DNA from: Ascidia mentula
Taxonomy: Eukaryota; Chordata; Ascidiacea; Phlebobranchia; Ascidiidae
Reading direction: 5' to 3'
Assembly (NCBI GenBank): GCA_947561715.1
Contig: OX387204.1
Location: 15,009,001-15,073,000 of the forward strand
DNA: 64,000 nt
How positions within the stretch are numbered: position 1 is the stretch's first letter; every line of letters begins with the position of its first letter. The notes beneath the pieces are model-generated. The model saw only the letters and a program-made list of their open reading frames with translations, ran no database searches and had not been told where the DNA came from. The position numbers and the translations under genes are program-made. Below are positions 19,759 to 32,528 of the stretch, piece by piece.

Positions 19759-22700
19759 GGCGTATCGCTACTCAAGCGACAAAGCCCCAACAAGTCATCG
19801 GCCAGCTTCCATGTACAACTCAAGGTGGAAATCACCGGCCCCACTGATGGACAGCGGAACAGACGATGTTGATGATTTTTATAGACAATACGAGGTGAGA
19901 TCTATTTTCGCGCAGTTCTGACTCGCTTTTGGTTTCGAACAACTTATATTTAACGCTTTTTGGGAGGTGTTGTAGCTGCGGCGGCTATTTTTGAATATTA
20001 TATATCAGTTAAATGTAGTGGTGGAATATAGACAGTTTGTCGAAAAACAAGCACATGTGTAGGCCATCTTTCACTTCGAGCATTGTATTCCTGTGGTTAG
20101 CAAAAAAAATGGATCCCACCACTGGTTAAATGGGCAAGGTACATGGTATACAGAATGAAAACGCAGAGGTATCGAGCAAGTGTATGTTAAAGCTGCATGT
20201 AACACGACTTTATTGGATTTAGATATTAGGAACCCGCGTATAGAAATATACCCCACTTAATATACTAACAGAGTAAGACGCGCGACATAAACGCAAACCA
20301 CTTGAAATCGATCTTCGTGGGATGTCCTTGTCTTGTAAACTTGATGAACCCAATAGGGAAATTACTCAGTCGGTTTTCCTAATAAAACTAAGGGCTGAGT
20401 TTGCATATCGTGACCAATTTTGAGGTGTTGGGATTTGTAAGTTGTTCACGTGTTTTTGTTGCCAATTTGTTAGAGAATATTATTTATTTATTTGTAAAAC
20501 TTCAATAAATTTTGGCACAGGGCGACAGTGAAGGCACGCCCCCTTCGTATGGAAAAAGCAGAAAAGCGTTAACCACAGAAGAAGAGAAGGCAACGTATTT
20601 CCTTGACAACCTTTTCAACGGATACGACCAGCGTATTCGCCCGCATCATAAAAGTAAGATTTCAATGTTGGTTGGTAAAAAATAAATCAGCATCAGGAAA
20701 TCGTTACAAAAAACTGCATGTTTAATCTACTGTATAGTTCTTAAATGGGGTTTGCTTGTGTACAGAAGTGGGAAGGGATCATCCGCAACTGCCACAGCTA
20801 AGCACTATTTGTGTGGTTGTTAAGCAGTCTCTAGTACTAACCCATGGCATGATTGCTAAAAAGAAACTTTGTTTCAAACAGTGGTTCTTAAGCTTTTTTC
20901 TATCACGTCTCCATTTAGTGACAATCCTGTGCCTTTTAGAACCACTGGTATAAAACAAAAAGAATCGCAAGCGCAATTCAATAACAAAGTTAAAGGGCTT
21001 AAGTGTTTCATCTCCTTAATCGAGTACGTAAAACAAAGGGGCACGCACTCATTAGGGAATTTATGCATGCGTATACCATACAAACCTGTCTGACTGTATA
21101 ATTGAGTTAAATCCAGCGGGCCGCCGCATCTTCGCATAACCTGTTGTATGTAGATTAACACCCTTAACGTGGAGGTGTCGAATGCTGCTGTGAGACTTTA
21201 CTGTACATGTTAATCCTGTCATGAGCGGCAGCACCATTGCTAATCTTAACTCTTTCCATACCAACTTTGTACAGAGTCGAATTTTTTTGTCATTTTGTCC
21301 GTCTTTGTAATGGAGAATACTTAAACTATAACTATACGTTTATGTATAAATAAATCTAACTTTATGTGTAAACCAGTGGTTCTCAACCGGTCGAAAATTA
21401 GTCGGCACCGAAATATACAAAAGTAGTTGGAAGAAAAGTATCACGTTCGGTATTCACTGTTTGTCGCATACACTTATTGGGAATTGGTCATACCATGCGG
21501 ACGAAAAACTCAAAAAAGTATCTCAGATACAGCGAAAATGCTATAGTTTAAACTGAAAACTGGGAAATGAGATAAAAAAAAAGGTTAAGAACCACAATGT
21601 AAACAATAGCATTATAACACTGCAGCAGGAAACACTTTTTATCCACAATTTTATGCACACTTTTGTGTACAAATTCCATCATATTGCAACTTTCACTAAC
21701 ATGAGCATGCAATTGATTTGTTTTGTCCCTTTTTTGCACGATGCTGATGCTTCGTCACAACTACGTCACAGAACGTCCAGTCAACGTCACCGTGAGCATT
21801 TACGTGAACAGTTTCGGATCAATCGCGGAAACCACGATGGTAAGAAGTTCGTATTTTACTTTCAACTCAACTTTCAAAATCATACAAAGCACTAGCTTTC
21901 AAAAAAGGATCAGCCTGGTTTTTTCACGGAAGGTACAGTGACCGCCAAGCAAGCATCTGCTAGGTCATGACCCTAATTTTGTAATATTGGAATAAATTCC
22001 ACAAATGTTTTTGTCCGATCTTGTCAACTAAATCTACCGGGATTAAAGGGACAGAAAATATTTTTAGTGAGTTTAAGGCGAATCGCCAACATATATCAAA
22101 CGAGGCTTTTGAGCAAGCAAAGCGCATGTAAAAACGGCATCGCCGCAACATTTGCAACACACGATTTATGTAAACCAAAATATGCAGACTTATAAGCAAA
22201 GCTTTAGCAGTAGATGGCACTGAAACTGTAACACTAGGGTCCTAAAATTTTTCTGCACAACAGGTTTAACACACGCAGTACTTGTGCGTACCGGCCTTCA
22301 AGATGTGACAGATAAACACAGCATCAATAAATAATGCGGTGCGGGGTCTGACTACATTCTTTATGGTGTCTTTGGCTTTATGGTCTTCATGGCAAATTGT
22401 TGACCTCCTTTTAGGGGGCCTGATTTATCCCAATCGGTCAGATGTCCCTTTTGGACCGGCCTTAAGCTTCGACCAAAACAAATACGAAATATAATTAGAA
22501 TACGATCAGCGCTATCTGAGTTAAGCGTGCAACGTGTTTCCGTAGCTGCGTGCATAAAGCAAGTGTAACCCAAGGCCAGAAAGAATTTGTGCGGGCCAGG
22601 TATAAATGCCTGACGTACCGGGTGGTTGGGGACACCTATTGTAACACATGACACGAAAAAAAACAGGACTACAGACTCAACATTTTCCTGAGATGTCGTT

Positions 22701-25700
22701 GGAATGATCCTCGTCTCGCGTTCCGGGATTACGAGGAAGAAACGATCGCTCTTCATCCATCCATGCTGGAGGAGATCTGGCGTCCCGACATATTTTTTGC
22801 CAACGAAAAGCACGCCAATTTTCACAAGGTAAGGGCGGTATCTGGAAACGTGACGTGACGTAGGGTGTACGAAGTCAAGCCTGCTTAACACATGCAGTAT
22901 CTTAGAAGGTTCGGCTATTTGTTTGTATGAATGTTTACCCTTTACTGTTGTGAAGCCTCCATGGTATTCAGGTAACGACGGAGAACAAATTGCTACGAGT
23001 CTACAAGAACGGCGACATCTATTCCAGCATTCGACTAACTTTAACGCTCGCCTGCGCAATGCATTTGCAGAACTTTCCAATGGATATACAGATGTGCAAA
23101 ATGCAGCTAGAAAGCTGTAAGTATTCGTAGGAATCGTAACAAAGTTATTTGGGTGTCTTTGTGTGTTGCGCGTAATTAACTTGATTTGATGCATTTACAT
23201 TAAGTGTTGAGAAAATCGATATCGAGTAACACCTTCACATGTGCCACTGACGAGGGAAATCACTTAATTGCTCCAAAATCAAATCGATACAAACGCGATT
23301 GGGCAACCGCTTGAGAAAACTAATTAGCATTGTGAGGTTGTAATTGATCGATCACTCGATCAGGCGGATAGAATATGAAATTGGGGGAATACGTGACCGA
23401 AAAAAGCAATTGTTTTGAGCATAAAGAATCGTTGGCCGTTTGTGCTTGTTAATTGAATCTGGGAATCATTTCCGATTCTGTTGCAACTGGCCCTGACGAT
23501 TTCCACCTCATACGTATAATTATACGACAATCACAGCTTTTAACAAAGCGAAATATATTTGTCTTACCAAAGACTGACAGATTTCAGATTGAAACTAAAA
23601 TTTCTGAGATAGTGGACAATCACAGAAACGTTAATTCCGAGGCTAAAATCGCATTGGCGGTTTACTACACTTACACAAAAGACAAGATTTCCAACATTAC
23701 ACATGCAGATTTAAAGTAATTTTTAGAATTAGGATTGCATCAGAGCAGTGTTTCTCAAATCCGCGGAACTAAAGGTCTATTTAGTTTGTGTATCCCTATC
23801 ACCCATGAAAAACTTGCACATCACTTTTTGTTAGGTGATATCTCCTGTCTCTTTTATAAATGGACAACATATTACGACATTGCCACCTAATGTCGGTTCA
23901 TACAGAATGAGCTTCGTCGCCACTAATCCGTCAAATCAGTAGTATACCGCATCGTTTGTGAATATTTTTTGGATCCATCGATAGGCCATTGTGGGCCCTT
24001 GCATAAGAGATGCCTATAGTTTTGTCTCATGTACCAATACTAACGTTTTATGTCTCCTTGCAGTCGGGTACGATATGAGGGACTTGGCGTTCCAATGGAA
24101 AAACGACGGAATTGCGGTTCAACTTCCAGAAAGTCTAACTCTACCGCAGTTTAAGATTCTCGGCTACAAGCTTCACTCATGCACCAAAGTCTACCAAACA
24201 GGTTTGACCATCAATGGCGGATTGCATTTTATTTGGCAAGTCAGTAAACAAGTCCGTTATAGGAAAACATTGGCATATTGTAATGGTTCTCAACTAAATC
24301 GACCGATAATTAGGATAAAGCTCAATGAAAACAAGCATTCACCTCTATGTATATCAACCTGTGCAGAATCTACTAAAAAATATTTATGAAAAGTGGCTTA
24401 AAAACATAAAATTGAATAATTAAAGGAAAAATCTGTGTTTGACATATTTTTTGACTTCAGCATTATTGAATGGAAATATGCCATGCAGTCCTTAGCAATT
24501 GCTAGCATTACCTGATTTTCGGAGTTCCTTAAACCCCATCAATCGAAACCAATAGAGTCTTTTGGAGTAAAAGCAATGTTCCAACTAATTATACCGTTTA
24601 TTATACGTTGCACATATCAGCAACATAAAAACAAAAATAATAATGCACATTCGCGTTGTTCAACATAAAATTCATGCTTCATTTAAAGGTTCATTCACGT
24701 GCATCGAAGTCATCTTCATACTTAAGAGAGAGATGGGATACTACATGATTCAAACTTACGTCCCTTCCACACTAATTGTGATCCTGTCATGGGTTTCGTT
24801 CTGGATCAACATGGATGCGGCTCCCGCAAGGACAGCTTTGGGCATCACTACTGTGCTAACTATGACCACACAGAGCTCAGGGGCTAGAGCATCTTTACCA
24901 AAGGCACGTATATATCATTGTTTTAGAATTTTTTAGCAATAAGAGAAGTATTCTTTCTTGTGGTAATACATAAGCTGCAAGTGGCTAACAACGCTTTATT
25001 ATGCATTTGTAAGCACATGTGTACAAGCCACATATGTTTTCAGTCATTGACTATATTCAGTGAATGATCATTTCAAATCTTAGGAACAAGTAAAGCAACA
25101 TTTTTTAATCGTTTTCGATTAACTGTTCTTCTGGCATAAAAATGAACGTAGATTTGATTTTCAACGTCGTTTAGTCGAGACTTATTCAGGACTACATATT
25201 CAATGCGTAGCAGCAACAGCACCACTATATATTTTTGTATTTCTCAACCAATTTAAAATACTTTAGAAACGAACGACATCATTTTGAGCATAAAACGTAT
25301 GTAACCAATTGTGAGGCAAAATACAAAGCAAATAATGAAATACCTTGACTTTGTACAGGTATCGTACGTGAAGGCCATAGATGTGTGGATGGCGGTATGC
25401 CTTCTTTTCGTCTTTGCCGCCCTGCTGGAATTCGCTGTGGTAAACTTTCTTTCCCGTCAACAGAAACAACTCGTCAAACTGAATCGCAACTGGATATCAA
25501 AACAGAAGGTAAATGGTTAGGTTATGATACATACCAGTGAACTTTTAACAGAATTACTGTTGAATTATATGCAACTACCGTTGTAGAAGATAATGATTCT
25601 CCACAGTTAATGCACACAAAGTGACATTTTCGGCGGATAATTATTTCGAATATTATTATATTTCACAGTTAAACATCTTGTGTATTTCAACTGTGTCAAT

Positions 25701-27725
25701 AAGAAAGTTCTACCTGTGCAAGTTTTACCATTCTCCGAGAGGAAATCACTTTCGCATGGGCGCTGGACTCGATAATCCTCATGGTTTTATCGGTGCCCAC
25801 TCCATTTTATGTATCACCTCTATTGTTCATGTTCGTGATAACTTTGCGTGAAAAATAAATGTGATTTGATTATGATTTGTGGAGCAACTACTTCTTCGAC
25901 GAACTCCCCCCAATCCGAAGCAAAACCATGCAACTCAAGTCCCAGATATGACAGTTGTTGATGAAGATGATGATGTTCTCAGTAACATGAGCTACTGTGT
26001 GGTCGGACAACCTCCGATAAAGGTTAGATTGGCTTCAGCATTGGTTCTGTTACAATAAGTGTCGTATTGATGTTGCACAGTGTAACGTTCTGTTTCTAGC
26101 GGATCGGCGGCGCTACACGTTGCACAGCAGTTAAGCACAAAATGTCTCGAAACGCGCTCCTAGCTTCCCAGGTAATCTTCAAGCACCCAAAACAAAAAAC
26201 ACACGTATTCAATATGACAGGAATGACGGGCGCAACGTCAACGCGCCAAAACAGAAGCGGTTTCTATGTAAAGAAACACAATTGTACATTCAATAAGCAG
26301 ACAAATTCACATTATGGCAAATTCTACCGTAATTACCGCACTGTTATGCGACCAATCTTATTCAGTAAATTGACCGTGTAACAACATATCTTTCAGTTGC
26401 ATTATCATAATACCAGTAAACTTTTCAATTGTTGCAAACTATTTATACGCAGTTTTGCAAATAAGGCCAAATAACTGGCAACACAAACACAACTGGCAAA
26501 AACATAACCCCATGCGGTCTGCACGCGCACAGCTACTGCGCACCCTTTGTTACACAATAACGAGAGTTGTGCCAAACATAGAAAACATAAGAATTAACGA
26601 AATTGGGTTTGGAATTCTACACACAGTGTTACATCGTGTCAGTTGTGCAAAACGCTAATTTCAATATCTTGCATTTTTTTGCTGTTTGTGTGGTATTCTA
26701 CCTTTTTACAAACAAATCTACATAAAAAGAAAAAAATTACTTTGTGGTCAACCTTCACATAGACCCCCACTGAGTTGTAATCGGGCCCAACATTTTAGAC
26801 CAGAAACAGAATACACAGGCCCAAAACCTGCTCAAAACTATCGCTCAACATTGATTGTCTCCATAACTATTTTAACACACTGATATTGATTACATCAAAG
26901 AAAACACTGTTTTGTTTCATGTTTTATAGAAAATTCATAGAGTTTTTACGTCAATATTCTGCGTACAACAAAGTAACGACACACTTTTTTTGCAGAGCGA
27001 ACCGGTCAGCAAGAAAAAAACCATGGCTGACAATTACAAAGGAAAAGCTCAAACTATCGACGCGATATCAAGAGTGATTTTCCCGTCCATTTTCATTATT
27101 TTCAATTTATTCTATTGGATAGGCTACAAGGTTCGTTATCTTCCGTTTGACAACAAAACAGATATAAAGCCAAATCCTGTTCTAAAATCGATTTTTCCAA
27201 TTGATGCAACTGGCTTACATAGAAACGAAGCGTGTTGCCTTATTGATGTACAAACCACAATTACATGAATTGCGTATCAAAACCTACCGACATTTTTTAT
27301 TTTATATATCGCGAAAATATTGAGTGGCCTATAGAAATGCTTCCCAAACTTGTTCAGTTCGCGACCCACTTTTAATGCAAGTTTTATTGTGCGACGCACA
27401 ATGAGATATGACCAAACGAAGGAAAAACAATCTAATGAGAAAAGTAACAATGCATACACATGCAATTTTCGTAAACTAATAGAAAACTGTAACATTTAGA
27501 AATGCTTCGCGACCCACCTGAAATAGCTTCGCGACCCGTCTATAGCCTATACAGGACCAGTTATAACAACACAGGAAACTCTCGTGAAACTTCAATAGCC
27601 CCAAAGTCTAACAACGCGCAATTACTGTGACCAGTGGTGATATAATTATTTTTATTTGGCAGTTTCAAAACAACGATGAAGCAAAGTATCTGGATGGAGC
27701 AATACCATTTGGAACAGACGGTTGA
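19759..27725 (+). CDS. Glycine receptor alpha-like Cys-loop channel subunit, 5' incomplete
   Basis: Exons seen: 19759-19894, 20521-20653, 21772-21839, 22667-22828, 22972-23116, 24064-24201, 24689-24903, 25359-25508, 25921-26022, 26100-26171, 26996-27130 and 27663-27725. This is a ligand-gated chloride channel subunit. The extracellular domain has [26 protein letters not shown] and the Cys-loop (C...FPMDIQMC), plus the second disulfide pair diagnostic of glycine receptors (SC...FTC). M1 is [16 protein letters not shown]2 starts with the anion filter PAR and runs [14 protein letters not shown]3 follows [11 protein letters not shown], and M4 is [14 protein letters not shown]. The M2-M3 junction (24903) uses a GC donor. 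The exon at 25921 has a weak acceptor and is the least certain. The signal-peptide exon was not identified. Alpha rather than beta type is judged from the M2-M3 sequence. Confidence 0.88.
20879..20947. repeat. Tiny hAT-type MITE
   Basis: Termini CAGTGGTTCTTAA and TTAGAACCACTG are inverted. The flanking 8-mers (GTTTCAAA and GTATAAAA) match at six of eight positions. It lies in an intron of the glycine receptor gene. Confidence 0.55.
21374..21596. repeat. hAT-type MITE with near-perfect 8 bp duplication
   Basis: The ends CAGTGGTTCTCAACC and GGTTAAGAACCACA are inverted repeats. The flanking 8-mers GTGTAAAC (21366-21373) and ATGTAAAC (21597-21604) match at seven of eight positions, as expected for hAT insertion. 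It lies in an intron of the glycine receptor gene and has no coding capacity. Confidence 0.7.
27337..27545. repeat. Dispersed repeat with CGCGACCCAC motifs
   Basis: TTCCCAAACTTG and GTTCGCGACCCAC near 27345-27370, and two later TTCGCGACCC motifs (27508-27540), are typical of hAT-derived noncoding repeats. Boundaries are approximate. It lies in the last intron of the glycine receptor gene. Confidence 0.45.
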
Positions 27726-28374
27726 AATAAGTGATTGACTAGTTACGTTAAGACAAGGTTATTCACGTGGGTGTTTTGTGTGTTACGTTATTCGAGGATA
27801 AAATGGTTGCAGTGATAATTTTATCACTGGAAAATGATGGAAAATACAATGGAAGAACAGTGTCTATGGGAGTGAACTAATTAGAAACTAAATTATCAAG
27901 TTAGCTGAGCTGATGAAAGGGGACATGTTTGGTCAGCACGAAATGATTTAATTTGCAAATAGGTTCGGCTGTGTGACAAGCATTGGCGTTATGACAACAT
28001 GCCTGGACAAACGACATAGCCTATTTCTCCAAATGAATTATGCAAGTGCAAGAACCTTTTACCATGCTCAGTGGTGAAATACTGCCCTCTAGCCAGGTGG
28101 TGATCTGAAGTACCTTCCACTTGTATACGTAAACGTATTTTCAAGCACGACGGCATGTGTTTGCATTTGCAAGGTTTGTTTGTCAATGCAAACAAATGCG
28201 CAGAAATAAACTAAACCAATCGGAGTGCATTGCTATGTTGATGAGGGTATTTACACGGACACAGTGTAGAATAGGTTGCATTGAAACAAGTGTTTTATTG
28301 GAACATTAATTGTCACGCTATTACTTTCAGTGTCAACTGTAACTAAAAGGGTTAGGAATTTAATAAATTAAAAA
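27726..28374. other. Glycine receptor 3' UTR and DERA upstream region
   Basis: No coding feature was seen. The DERA start codon follows an AT-rich stretch (AATTTAATAAATTAAAA), and no obvious TATA box or acceptor could be assigned. Confidence 0.4.
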
Positions 28375-29657
28375 ATGCATAACCCAGGCATCGAGCTTGA
28401 CTTTGGTTGGGTTCAAAAAACTACAATTAACCTTCCAGCTGTTGAAAGAAGAGCTGCAACCCTTCGAACCAAAAGAACTGTCAAAAAGGCATGGCAAGCT
28501 GCCTGGTTGCTCCGAGCTGTTACTTGTATCGATTTAACTACCTTGTCTGGAGATGATACCAGCACTAATGTATCAAGACTGTGCTTCAAAGCCAAGCATC
28601 CTATAAGACCTGACCTTTTGGAAGGTAGGCTATGTTGTTGCAAAGCTTGTTTATTTCATGGTATTGCAGATTTCTCCATTATAAAAAAATGACCCAACCA
28701 AGCATTGTTAAGGCATGTTCAAACGGTTCGATATCATATAATTTAAAAAAAATACTATGTAAAAAACAAAAATAAATTTAGGAACACAACTCACTGTTTT
28801 ACTCATAATTCTGAGAATAAAAAGACTGGCCCATACTGTTGTTAACATTGTCATGTTTAAGGAACGTTTCGGTAAGAACATATGCCATCATCAGCTTGAA
28901 TGAAGCGGCTGGTGTAGCTTCATCATTATATGGAAATTATTTATTTTTTGTAGCAATGGGCATGCAGGATGCTGGAATTGAGGTAGGAGCTGTTTGTGTG
29001 TATTCATCCAGAGTACCGGAAGCAATTCAGTTCCTTAAACAAGCTGGTGCATCAACCATACCAGTGGCATCAGTAGCTACGGGCTTTCCAGCAGGTCAAA
29101 CTCCTCTTGAAACAAGGATTGAGGAAATCAAGAGGGCTATCAAGATGGGAGCCACAGAGATTGATATAGTCATTACCAGAACCAAGGCATTGCAGGGTGA
29201 TTGGCAAGGAATATATGATGAAGTCAAGCTGTGTAAGCAAACATGTGGTGATGTGCACATGAAGACTATCCTTGGGACTGGAGATTTGGGAACCCTCACA
29301 AATGTGTACAAGGCAAGCTTGGTGGCAATGATGGCTGGATCTGATTTCATCAAGACCTCTACTGGCAAGGAGGGTGTAAACGCCATACTCCCAGTTGGTT
29401 TGGTGATGGTGAGGGCCATTAGAGATTACTACCACAAAACTGGTTTTAAAGTGGGTTTCAAGCCAGCTGGTGGCATTAGAAGTGCTAAAGATGCATGCAC
29501 TTGGCTTGCATTGATGAAGGAGGAGCTAGGTGATGAATGGATGAGAAATGATCTCTTCCGAATTGGGGCATCTTCTTTGTTGACGGACATAGAGCGACAG
29601 TTGTATCATTATGTAACTGGGAGATATGCTGCTGCTCATCAGTTGCCTTTGGCTTAG
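28375..29657 (+). CDS. DERA: Deoxyribose-phosphate aldolase
   Basis: Two exons, 28375-28624 and 28954-29657, join in phase (GAA G|CA ATG), giving a protein of about 317 residues, the length of animal DERA. It cleaves 2-deoxyribose-5-phosphate to glyceraldehyde-3-phosphate and acetaldehyde in the cytosol, in deoxynucleoside catabolism. Recognisable blocks are VKKAWQAAWLLRAVTCIDLT, LSGDDTS, PVASVATGFPAGQT and TEIDIVITR. The Schiff-base lysine lies in DFIKTSTGK and the proton-relay lysine in VGFKPAGGIRSAKD. The C-terminus ends in GRYAAAHQLPLA, near the catalytic tail of the family. GSTCD follows about 190 bp downstream, and no canonical AATAAA lies between them, which fits operon-like processing. 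Confidence 0.96.
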
Positions 29658-29840
29658 TGTTGTAATAGTTGGTTATGTTTTGGTGCTGATGATTTTATCA
29701 TGTTTTGATAATTCTCATTTAATAGTTCCATTTTATTTTGCAATAGTGGGTTATATTGGTCATTGTCATTGAACTGGTGGTGGATTTTCGTTGTAGATTT
29801 GTCATTGCACTAAATAACCTGTCACATAAATATAACACTC

Positions 29841-29853
29841 TATTCACATGCAG
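29841..29853 (+). promoter_or_regulatory. Candidate trans-splice acceptor before GSTCD
   Basis: A pyrimidine-containing tract ends in TTCACATGCAG at 29853, 21 bp before the ATG at 29875 and within 200 bp of the DERA stop. Ascidians use spliced-leader trans-splicing and short operons, so an SL acceptor is plausible. If it is used, the ATG at 29848 would be removed. Confidence 0.45.
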
Positions 29854-29874
29854 GAAAAATTAGGAGATAAAACC

Positions 29875-32438
29875 ATGGAAACTGACACTGTTTATTTGGA
29901 CTACAATTTGACAAGCAATGAGGAAATGTACTCTTATGCAACACAGACTGTTTTCTTGGTGGCTGCTTATTGCACCAAAGTAAATCTTGATCTATGCTTG
30001 GTAACACAAGTAGATAACGATGCCACAAATTCGGAAAATATAAAGGGCATAAAGCCACCAAAGAGTTGCTTTAATAAGGTGACAGTAAAGTTAATCAGCC
30101 AAGTACCAAAATGTGTGAGAGACTGCTGCTTTCCAGTGATTTTAATGCACAAACAAACCTATTTGTTGTCTGGACTCTGTCATGTTATAAGAAAACTGAT
30201 TAAGATGACATACGAAGAGAAAGATAATTCCTTAAAAAGTCTATTAGGGCATAAGCAGTGTTGCCTGAAAGCGTCATCAGAAGTTAGTTCACGAACAAAA
30301 TTATGTGAAGTGAAAGCTCCCATTGTCAATGACATTTGGCTGAAAACTGCATCTAAGGATGAACTAGCTGAATTGCCAGAGGCTGTTAATGAACTTGAGG
30401 GTATTTTCCAACAACCTGTTGTCATACACAACATGGACAAGTTTCAGCGGGTGGTTTTGGATAGAATGAACAGCGAGCGTTCAGGAACATCAGAACCCCC
30501 TTGCAAACTTAAACGATCAAATTTTAAAAAGGTCGTCAAAACAAATGACCTTCCACCTTTGGAACACACCTTTGTAGAAGGAATTGACTTCACTTTGTCT
30601 GATTTGGCGCTTCTTCCTTTGGTGCACAACTTTCTAAAGTTTTACAAAGAACATTTGGATGTAGTTGTTAGTTTGATACCATTAACTGTCAAATGGTACG
30701 GAAGGATTCAGAAAATTCCACATGTGGTGGCTGCTTTTAAAATGTGCAATTTTGAGTTTGTTGATATAAGTGGGAACCTAAATGAAATCAGTCCAGTTTT
30801 TGAAGAAGGTAAATGCCAAGTTATTGAACTTGGGGACAAGGGCAAAATGAAACCGAACAAGCAAGTAGATGTTCCCTGGTATGAGTCATGGGAGGTATGC
30901 ATTAATGTAATAGATGACTTGAATTTTTAGAAAGCCTTTGGAAAAAACATTAAGACGTGACTTGCCTGTCATTGTGGAAAAAATGAATAATAGTATTGAG
31001 GTCACTTTTCAACAATACAACCCACTGGATATAAAAGTGGATTGGAGTGGTGTGCCCGAACAGGTTCATCCTACTATGGTAAATTATTATAGTATCACCT
31101 ACAAGTAGTGATTTTAACACAGTTTTGTTTGCAGGGTGAACTGTCAACAGCACGAGCATTGAGAAAATGTCAACAGATGGAAAATTTAATCTTTTCCGTG
31201 AATAAGATCTGTAAAGATGGTGATGTTATTGTGGATTTCTGCTGTGGTGGGGTGAGGAAGAATTCATAATTAAAAAATGTGGCCTTTTAAAATTATTGTA
31301 CTGGGCATTAACACATATTAATTATTGCCAGATTTAGTAATTTTACCTGTTGTATAAATACATGCCTAACTTGACAGGGCCATGTAGGCATTTTGCTGGC
31401 ACATTTTCTGCCACATTGCCAAATCGTTTTGGTCGAAAACAAGGAGGAATCTCTTGACAGAGCGAGAGTGAGAATTGAAAATCTTGGACTGAAAAATATC
31501 ATTATCTATCAGTGCAACCTTGAACACTACAGGTAGTCTGTGCCCTTTTCACTCCATGTATCAATTTTTTTCTCAAAAATGAATGGTCATCCAACTTTTA
31601 GTGGGCATTTTGACATTGGAGTTGCCTTGCATGCATGTGGAGTGGCATCTGACATGGTGCTGCACAAATGTTTTCATCACAAAGCATCTTTTGTTGTTAG
31701 CCCTTGTTGCTATGGAAGAATAGTGAACACAGACAAAGTGGCTTATCCCCAGAGGTTGGTTTTAAAATATTTAGTGTTTAATATGTGTTATTTTGCTGCT
31801 TTTGTTTAGTGAAGTTTTCAGAAGCTATTCAGTTTCATTTGATGAAATGTTGGCAATCGGCCGAGGGGGAGACCAAACTTCATGGAATTTTGACAGTTCA
31901 AAAGCAAAGCAAGGTATGTGATCGATCTTATTTACCATTAAGTTACATAGTAGAACTGTTGATCATACTGCCAAGCCAGGCATATTTCCCTTTGGGCTGA
32001 AAACTTATTTACTGTGAATAATGTTTCAGTCCCTATTCAGCTGACTCTTGTTGTTACCATAGACTATAGACGCTAAATTTAAGAATTCCTGGGGGTGCCA
32101 TATGTAGGTAACCCCCTTAGCATTTCCCTTTCCACAAAACAATTGTGTTTTATTGAAAAAACAGAATACAAGTGGATCATTTTATTAACTTAATATTTGC
32201 GGATAAAATATTTTATTAACTTGAGCGGATAAAAGATTATTTGCATGATAAAAGCAATGACATGAAAAAGGTGCCACAAATAAAATCCCTATTTATCTCA
32301 GGTAAACACTGTATGGGAATCATTGACACCGACCGACTGAATTCTGCAAAAGAACTGGGCTACCAAACTGAACTATACACTCTACAACCACCCACATGTT
32401 CACCGAAAAACAACCTCCTTGTTGGTGTGAAAACGTAG
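29875..32438 (+). CDS. GSTCD: GSTCD, GST C-terminal and methyltransferase domain protein
   Basis: Exons: 29875-30894 (an ATG at 29848 is also in frame), 30935-31078, 31135-31251, 31378-31532, 31602-31754, 31810-31913 and 32302-32438. The N-terminal half carries the GST-C-like region with LPPLEHTFVEGIDFTLSDLALLPLVH. The C-terminal half is a class I methyltransferase-like domain with VDFCCGGGHVGILLAHFLP (SAM motif), IVLVENKEESLDRAR, FDIGVALHACGVASDMV and SPCCYG. The end, CSPKNNLLVGVKT, matches vertebrate GSTCD closely. The biochemical role is unclear in any species. The first intron would be only 40 nt (30895-30934), chosen because it alone keeps the frame. The start at 29875 has a good Kozak context (ACCATGG). 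Confidence 0.93.
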
Positions 32439-32465
32439 TAGAACCAATTTTGCAATATTTTATCA

Positions 32466-32478
32466 AATAAATTTTATT
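32466..32478. terminator. Overlapping convergent poly(A) signals of GSTCD and AIMP1
   Basis: AATAAA (32466-32471, plus) and TTTATT (32473-32478, AATAAA on minus) sit one base apart, between stop codons at 32438 (plus) and 32529 (minus). Both convergent genes probably polyadenylate within this roughly 90 bp. Confidence 0.7.
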
Positions 32479-32528
32479 AACGCTACTCCTCATGATGCAG
32501 TTAGGATAGGTGTGTTTGCATTGGATTG

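Noticed and set aside
22361..23194. 277-codon minus-strand frame inside the glycine receptor gene
   Set aside because: It lies opposite two clear receptor exons (22667-22828, 22972-23116), has no family motif and looks like a shadow frame.
29070..29435. 121- and 107-codon minus-strand frames
   Set aside because: Shadows of the DERA coding exon.
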